From contig JAYKKM010000196.1 in assembly GCA_035772405.1 (NCBI GenBank), positions 1,820,001 to 1,884,000 on the forward strand: a stretch of DNA of 64,000 nucleotides, written 5' to 3'. The notes below the pieces were generated by a model that had not been told where the DNA came from, made no database searches, and worked only from the letters and a program-made list of their open reading frames with translations. Below are positions 58,621-64,000 of the stretch, piece after piece (positions within the stretch are counted from its first letter, which is position 1; each line of letters starts with the position of its first letter). The position numbers and the translations under genes are program-made. Source of the stretch: Chrysogorgia sp. JL179-B06 (taxonomy: Eukaryota; Cnidaria; Anthozoa; Scleralcyonacea; Chrysogorgiidae).

Positions 58621-59495
58621 TTCATCATTTGAACGTATTTGAAGTCGCCTAAGCACTCTTGAAAATACAACAGGACTACGCAAGTCGTACATTAAATTAT
58701 CCAACAAGGTACATGCATGTACGCTTTGTGACAAATCATTTCTCGGCCTATTGGTCGGCCAAGTTGTGCAAGGATAAGGAAATGGTACGTAGGTATAGGA
58801 GAAATGGGAAATATATCATGGGTATAGGAGAAATGAGAAATTGGAAATGGTACGTAGGTATAGGAGGCTGATAGTTATATCTGTTACAGTTGACCTAAGG
58901 TTGTGATCGCCAGTGATCTTTATGTCAGGCAGGTATAGGACGGCTTTAGCTAGGGGGCCACCGAGTATTACACACACGGCGAGAGGCTTTGACGTCGAAA
59001 ACATGCACGCAGCTATCGGACGCCATTACACTATTGTATACTAGGCGTTTAAAAAGCCCCTCGACGGTGGTTCACTGGTAAAGTCGAATGTGGAACCCGG
59101 TGATCCTAGTGCTCGACTCCTCTCATTTCACTTCGGAGACGGGCTGCAGCTTCCGATCTTCAAAAGAAAAAAGACCTGGCAGGCCGAAACAAAATGTCCC
59201 ATGATGATGGGAGAACCTGCCGAGGAGGTAGCTACGGGCGGAATACACAAAAAATACATTTGAATCACCAGTGACTCCGCTTGATCTGACAGAAGCTCGC
59301 CCATACGTGAATCCACAGGATCTTAGATGCAGTATGAGAATGCGAACGTTCGAATGGTGATGGTTTATATACCATTCGTTCGCATCACAGCTGAAATATT
59401 CATTCTAAACTTTATGATTTAGACTAGCGTTTTCCCATCCTTCTTTCCTCCTGTATATATATTATATTTTTGTTTTCATTTTTATTTTTTCCCAG

Positions 59496-59704
59496 TATTT
59501 GCCGCCATGGTTCATGGATGTGTGACATGGACAAAAACTGTTCTACAAAAAATATAAAAAAGTCAACGAAAGCACGACATTCATGTATCGTGTCATTCAA
59601 AAATGGCCTGAAACACGTTGTGGTTCCGTGTCCTAAAGGGTTCTCCTGCAGAGTCTCGCCTTCCGACGACAATGTTCGCAGTGGAATGTGCAAGAAGAAG
59701 AAAG
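59496..59704 (+). CDS. IGFBP/Kazal/VWC-type protein, exon 4
   Basis: Acceptor TTTTATTTTTTCCCAG ends at 59495. The first base completes Cys from exon 3. Encodes ICRHGSWMCDMDKNC (rest of the VWC-like module) and a further Cys-containing part: SCIVSFKNGLKHVVVPCPKG, FSCRVSPSDDNVRSGMCKK. Leaves in phase 1 at donor GTAAGT (59705). Reading through would stop after ten residues, but the strong donor suggests more exons beyond the satellite or outside the window. Confidence 0.75.
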
Positions 59705-59944
59705 GTAAGTTAGTACGCGGAAAGTCATAACTAGGGGGTGTTTATTATAAGTAATACCATGAAATGATATTAGTGATTAAATGTCTCCGAAAACCGAGGG
59801 AGGATTTGTGGAAGTCTTTGTAGACTTTCAAAAATCATCCAGATGCTTATCTATAGGTAACATTTAGTCAATAATATCCTGAAATGTTATGCTATACTTA
59901 ATTTATACTAAAACACACACACTTTGCCGCTCTAAACTGTTTTT

Positions 59945-60952
59945 ATTGTACTGTATTACGGACGATGTTCGAATCATCCTTCTTGAATACTGTGTTAGGG
60001 ACGATGTTCTAATCATCCTTCATGAATACTGTATTACGGACGATGTTCTAATCATCCTTCTTGAATACTGTATTAGGGACGATGTTCTAATTATCCTTCA
60101 TGAATACTGTATTATGGACGATGTTCTAATCATCCTTCTTGAATACTGTATTAGGGACGATGTTCTAATCATCCTTCATGAATACTGTATTATGGACGAT
60201 GTTCTAATCATCCTTCTTGAATACTGTGTTAGGGACGATGTTCTAATCATCCTTCATGAATACTGTATTATGGACGATGTTCTAATTATCCTTCATGAAT
60301 ACTGTATTACGGACGATGTTCTAATCATCCTTCTTGAATACTGTATTAGGGACGATGTTCTAATTATCCTTCATGAATACTGTATTACGGACGATGTTCT
60401 AATCATCCTTCTTGAATACTGTATTAGGGACGATGTTCTAATTATCCTTCATGAATACTGTATTACGGACGATGTTCTAATCATCCTTCGTGAATACTGT
60501 ATTAGGGACGATGTTCTAATCATCCTTCGTGAATACTCATGTATTACGGACGATGTTCTAATTATCCTTCATGAATACTGTATTAGGGACGATGTTCTAA
60601 TCATCCTTCTTGAATACTGTATTAGGGACGATGTTCTAATTATCCTTCTTGAATACTGTATTAGGGACGATGTTTTAATTATCCTTCATGAATACTGTAT
60701 TAGGGACAATGTTCTAATTATTCTTCATGAATACTGTATTAGGGACAATGTTCTAATCATCCTTCGTGAATACTGTATTAGGGACGATGTTCTAATCATC
60801 CTTCGTGAATACTGTATTAGGGACGATGTTCTAATCATCCTTCGTGAATACTATATTAGGGACGATGTTCTAATCATCCTTCGTGAATACTGTATTAGGG
60901 ACGATGTTCTAATCATCCTTCGTGAATACTGTATTAGGGACGATGTTCTAAT
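59945..60952 (+). repeat. 39-bp satellite array, part 1 (about 25 units)
   Basis: Unit ACGATGTTCTAATCATCCTT plus CTTGAATACTGTATTAGGG. 39 is a multiple of 3, so the plus strand holds an open frame of 358 codons made of 13-residue repeats (EYCIRDDVLIILL). An extra CAT at 60538 is the only clear length change. It continues at 62467-62770 and 63803-64000. No reason to call it a gene. Confidence 0.95.
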
Positions 60953-61169
60953 CAGGCTCGCATAGAGATTAAATAAATAATCACTAACGCAGAGAAGCAG
61001 AAAACATTATTTCATAATTTTAATAACATAAAAACTCCATCTTTTTACAAATATCTCACTTCCAGCTAACTACAATACTACACTTAGTCTTACTTTTCTT
61101 GCAAGTTGTGCTTGGCGTTGGTTTCGCTTTGATGCTCCTGATAAATAGCGTTGTAGAGCAGACATCAAA

Positions 61170-61320
61170 ACACTCAAAAGGACCTTTCTGTTTTTGTCTG
61201 GTCTTTATTTTTGGTTAGGTTTGGGTTAGCTACGGTTAGGGTTAGGTTTAATGATCAAGGTTAGGGTTAAGATTAGTTCTTGAAAATGTGAAGGTCCTTT
61301 TGAGTCATCCCTTTTAGCCT
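61170..61320. repeat. MITE-like piece with TTAGGG-like words, TIR ACTCAAAAGGACC
   Basis: ACTCAAAAGGACCTT and its complement AAGGTCCTTTTGAGT bound a segment with GGTTAGGGTTAGG. Related to 50795-50910. Confidence 0.7.
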
Positions 61321-62121
61321 TCTAATGCTTTTTCGTTTTCAACACCAAAGAGCCTGGGCCGAGGAAAGACTGTAGTTTAGGTTCGATTATTTGATTAAGC
61401 ATAGCCCTTCTAGTGGCTATGGATTAAGCAAATTGGTGAATCTTATTTGGTTGTTCTGAAATTGTCGGGAGGCCCTCGCCCTAAAGTCGAGGCCCAAAAG
61501 GTTAATTTAAATGCCCGTAAAAAGAATATTAAATTGACGACCATTTATGAACAGTCTTTAGCACACTGATGAGCGCTCAACGTTTCTTTCTCAGTAGATT
61601 TAACAAAAAACAATTTAATTATGGGTGAGTCGTGAGATAAGATGATTAATCAATGGAGGTATGAGTTAATAATATAAATCACCTACTTGTTATATCATAA
61701 ACAACAACTGCTACAGTGTAGTCTCAGCTTATATAACTTGGTATTAGACTTCTAAAACGTTCTTGACCAGCTGTGTCCCATAACTGTAATCTTACCTAAA
61801 CATAAATAATAGCTTTTGAATGGGCACAAGTTCCATTCATTCCATAATTTATATGTAAGTTTTCAAGTCATATTTTTCAATCTACTGCACTTACTGTTCT
61901 GTCTTCTAAATACATCGTCTTTGAAAGGAAGTCAATGCCTATAGTGGCCTAAGAGAAAAATAATATATAAGAAACTACAGAGACTAAAGAGTGCCCGGGG
62001 CAAAGTAAATAATTGGGGGCCCCCTTGCAAATATTTCCCCTGGGGGGTCGGAGACAGACCCTGGGTACGAGGTTGTCGATTTTACGGATGAATCGAATAT
62101 AAGGATATTTCAAGTGAAAAT

Positions 62122-62238
62122 GGGTTATAATTTCATGTTACTAGGTTCCAAATATATTAGCATATATTATTAGCAACAGAACGATGTTGCTAATATATGC
62201 TAATACATTTGGAACCTCGTAACATGAAATTATAACCT
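62122..62238. repeat. Palindrome, arms about 54 bp
   Basis: GGTTATAATTTCATGTTACT and its complement close a hairpin around GAACGA; one small mismatch region. Confidence 0.8.
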
Positions 62239-62466
62239 GAAAATGACAACGAAAATTTTCGTAACGATGTAAAAGATGTACGAAATAGGGACAAAATAAA
62301 TAATCACTAATGCAGAGAAGCAGAAAATATTGTTTGATAATTTCATACTTTCAACTCCGTCTACCGATTCTCTACAAAGTAAATTAGCAATATAATTAGG
62401 GGGGCCCTCTCCAGCTGGGGCCCCGGGGCAAATTGCCCCAGTTGCCCCCCTCTCTGGGCGGGCCTG

Positions 62467-62770
62467 GTTCTAATCATCCTTCATGAATACTGTATTAGGG
62501 ACGATGTTCTGATCTAATCATCCTTCTTGAATACTGTATTAGGGACGATGTTCTAATCATCCTTCGTGAATACTGTATTAGGGACGATGTTCTAATCATC
62601 CTTCGTGAATACTGTATTAGGGACGATGTTCTAATCATCCTTCGTGAATACTATATTAGGGACGATGTTCTAATCATCCTTCGTGAATACTGTATTAGGG
62701 ACGATGTTCTAATCACCTCTCATGAATACTGTATTATGGACGATGTTCTAATCATCCTTCATGAATACTG
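62467..62770 (+). repeat. 39-bp satellite array, part 2
   Basis: About 8 units, starting in register with the end of part 1. One unit has an inserted GATCTAAT-like duplication at 62510. Confidence 0.95.
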
Positions 62771-63802
62771 TTTATAAAATAACATGTACACAACAAGCGC
62801 TCTGATTGGTCAATACCCGTGTTTGGATAAGAGTATCCAAACACGGGAATTTTGAGGTCGATCTTGTACACACAAAAAGCAAATCATGCCGGCCCATCAT
62901 CGTTTTTAAACATTTATTAACATTCTATACATATGCACAATAACTATAAATAAAATATAGCAATCTTCCCTGTTAATTTTCACAAGATTTTGCAAAAATT
63001 ATAAGTTAAAGTGGACAAAGCAACGCTATAAAAGCGAACGAGAATTCCCGTATAATTTGTAAGGGCGACGTTTACCTTATTGAAAGCTTCAATAAAACCC
63101 CAAAACAAAACATTCTTATATATATAGTCCACCAAGAGAACATGGAAAAGGTGTAAAATGTTTATTTTACCTCTCGTCGGGCAGGATATTCACGAAGAAA
63201 CCATTCATTTTGTTCTTGTAGCCAACCAAAAATCACCGAACAACACTTCGACAGTGAGATAAAACCCCAAAAAGATTCTGTGTTGTAAAATATGAAGGCT
63301 AGGCAAACTCACAACATCACTTTACATCTGCAGCAATCCAACATAAAGTTAAACGACATATTTTCGCGATTAAATCCATCTGGAAATATCTTTTCCATCT
63401 TTCTAAGCATGTTTTCCTGATGTTTTTACCACTTCAAACTTATTTTTGGCTGTCTGCTGTCGTCAGCATCATAAATCATAATAGAAAACCATCCATGATT
63501 GGCCGATTAGCTTAGAAGAACATGAAAGACCTCCCCTGATTGGTAGTTGACGGTTTTTGGGAGAATTGCAATGTTGATCTAATTATATTAATAACTTTTA
63601 GTGATATTTCTCTGTGGTTATTTTATAAAAGAAATACCTAATTGTTTTCCGTGTTTGGATACTCTGATCCAAACACTTGGGATGTTGCTCGACAAACACT
63701 CGCCTAGCGGCTCGTGTTTTTTTACGCTTTTCTCAAGTCTCGCAACATCCCGCGTGTTTGGATCAGAGTATCCAAACACGAAAAACCATTAGGTATTTCT
63801 TT
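62771..63802. mobile_element. Foldback non-autonomous transposon, copy 2
   Basis: TTTATAAAATAAC (62771-62783) is inverted at 63617-63629, followed by a foldback module from AAAGAAATACCTAAT (63628) to its complement (63788-63802). Arms are 27-bp perfect (63650-63676, 63754-63780) plus GGGATGTTGC/GCAACATCCC, around the core AACACTCGCCTAGCGGCTCG. The arm word CGTGTTTGGATA also forms a 14-bp palindrome near the left end (62816-62847). Same plan as 4801-5278. Inserted in the 39-bp satellite. Confidence 0.65.
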
Positions 63803-64000
63803 AATTAGGGACGATGTTCTAATTATCCCTCGTGAATACTGTAGCTGGGACGATGTTCTAATCATCCTTCGTGAATACTGTATTAGAGACGATGTTCTAA
63901 TAATCCCTCGTGAATACTGTATTAGGGACGATGTTCTAATCACCCTTCATGAATACTGTATTAAGGACGATGTTCTCAAATCATCCTTCGTGAATACTGT
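63803..64000 (+). repeat. 39-bp satellite array, part 3 (runs off the window)
   Basis: Five units to the end of the window, slightly more diverged. Confidence 0.95.

Larger units (their letters stand above)
60953..62466. mobile_element. hAT-like element in the satellite, 8-bp target duplication
   Basis: Ends CAGGCTCGC (60953) and GCGGGCCTG (62466, inverted CAGGCCCGC); flanked by GTTCTAAT at 60945-60952 and 62467-62474, in register with the satellite. A segment near the left end (60968-61040, AATAATCACTAACGCAGAGA) is repeated directly near the right end (62300-62360). Inside lie a telomere-like MITE (61170-61320) and a 54-bp-arm palindrome (62122-62238). No transposase. Confidence 0.75.

Noticed and set aside
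59705..59733. Stop at the end of the exon 4 read-through as the true C-terminus
   Set aside because: A strong GTAAGT donor in the same phase class as the other exons makes splicing more likely; not excluded without RNA data.
59889..60965. 358-codon open frame in the 39-bp satellite as a gene
   Set aside because: Pure satellite; the start lies in unrelated intron sequence and the frame ends where a transposon inserted.

Overview
This is a 64 kb piece of an AT-rich animal genome with very many repeats. The best guess for the host is a cnidarian such as an anthozoan. That is inferred from the mix of repeat proteins: CR1/L2- and jockey-like LINEs, a zinc-finger retroelement with an RPIGIGEVLRR-type RT, Ty3/Gypsy, PIF/Harbinger and hAT elements, a RecQ-like helicase with a VFPTGYGKS motif, hammerhead ribozymes and long (TA)n arrays. 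No diagnostic single-copy gene fixes the species.

Only two host-type protein genes are convincing. The first is an intronless NAD-dependent epimerase/dehydratase (SDR fold) at 1122-2120. The second is a secreted cysteine-rich protein with an IGFBP-type domain, a Kazal/follistatin-like domain and a VWC-like domain. It is spread over four phase-compatible exons (36123-36423, 42030-42242, 57688-57757, 59496-59704), ends on an open splice donor, and so continues beyond the window.

Layout. 0-1 kb: tandem hammerhead-ribozyme repeat with (TA)n arrays. 1-2 kb: epimerase. 2-7 kb: non-coding, with a palindrome and a foldback transposon. 7.2-9.2 kb: decayed LINE. 9.3-13.7 kb: a decayed insertion of nucleocytoplasmic large DNA virus (giant virus) type, with two VLTF3-like genes, a PCNA-like clamp, a duplicated unknown gene and terminator-like hairpins. 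It is split by a terminal-inverted-repeat element carrying a RecQ-like helicase fragment. 13.7-20.3 kb: hAT remnant, a dead hammerhead, tRNA-SINEs, a LINE and a zinc-finger RT element. 20.3-25.5 kb: Ty3/Gypsy element with both LTRs. 25.6-27.2 kb: decamer minisatellite. 27.2-34.1 kb: head-to-head hammerhead palindrome, TA arrays and a nearly full-length LINE with two nested DNA transposons that kept their target-site duplications. 35-60 kb: the IGFBP-type gene, whose introns hold a Harbinger element, many MITE-like elements, a 16-bp minisatellite and a 500-bp tandem duplication. 60-64 kb: a 39-bp satellite cut by a hAT-like element and by a foldback element.

The most interesting material is (1) the viral block and its post-stop hairpins, (2) the set of hammerhead ribozymes linked to (TA)n arrays, including one copy with the catalytic G8 lost and one head-to-head pair, and (3) two distant copies of a foldback element whose arm sequence differs completely between copies but is repeated three times within each copy. 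All assignments were made by eye; no database search was run.
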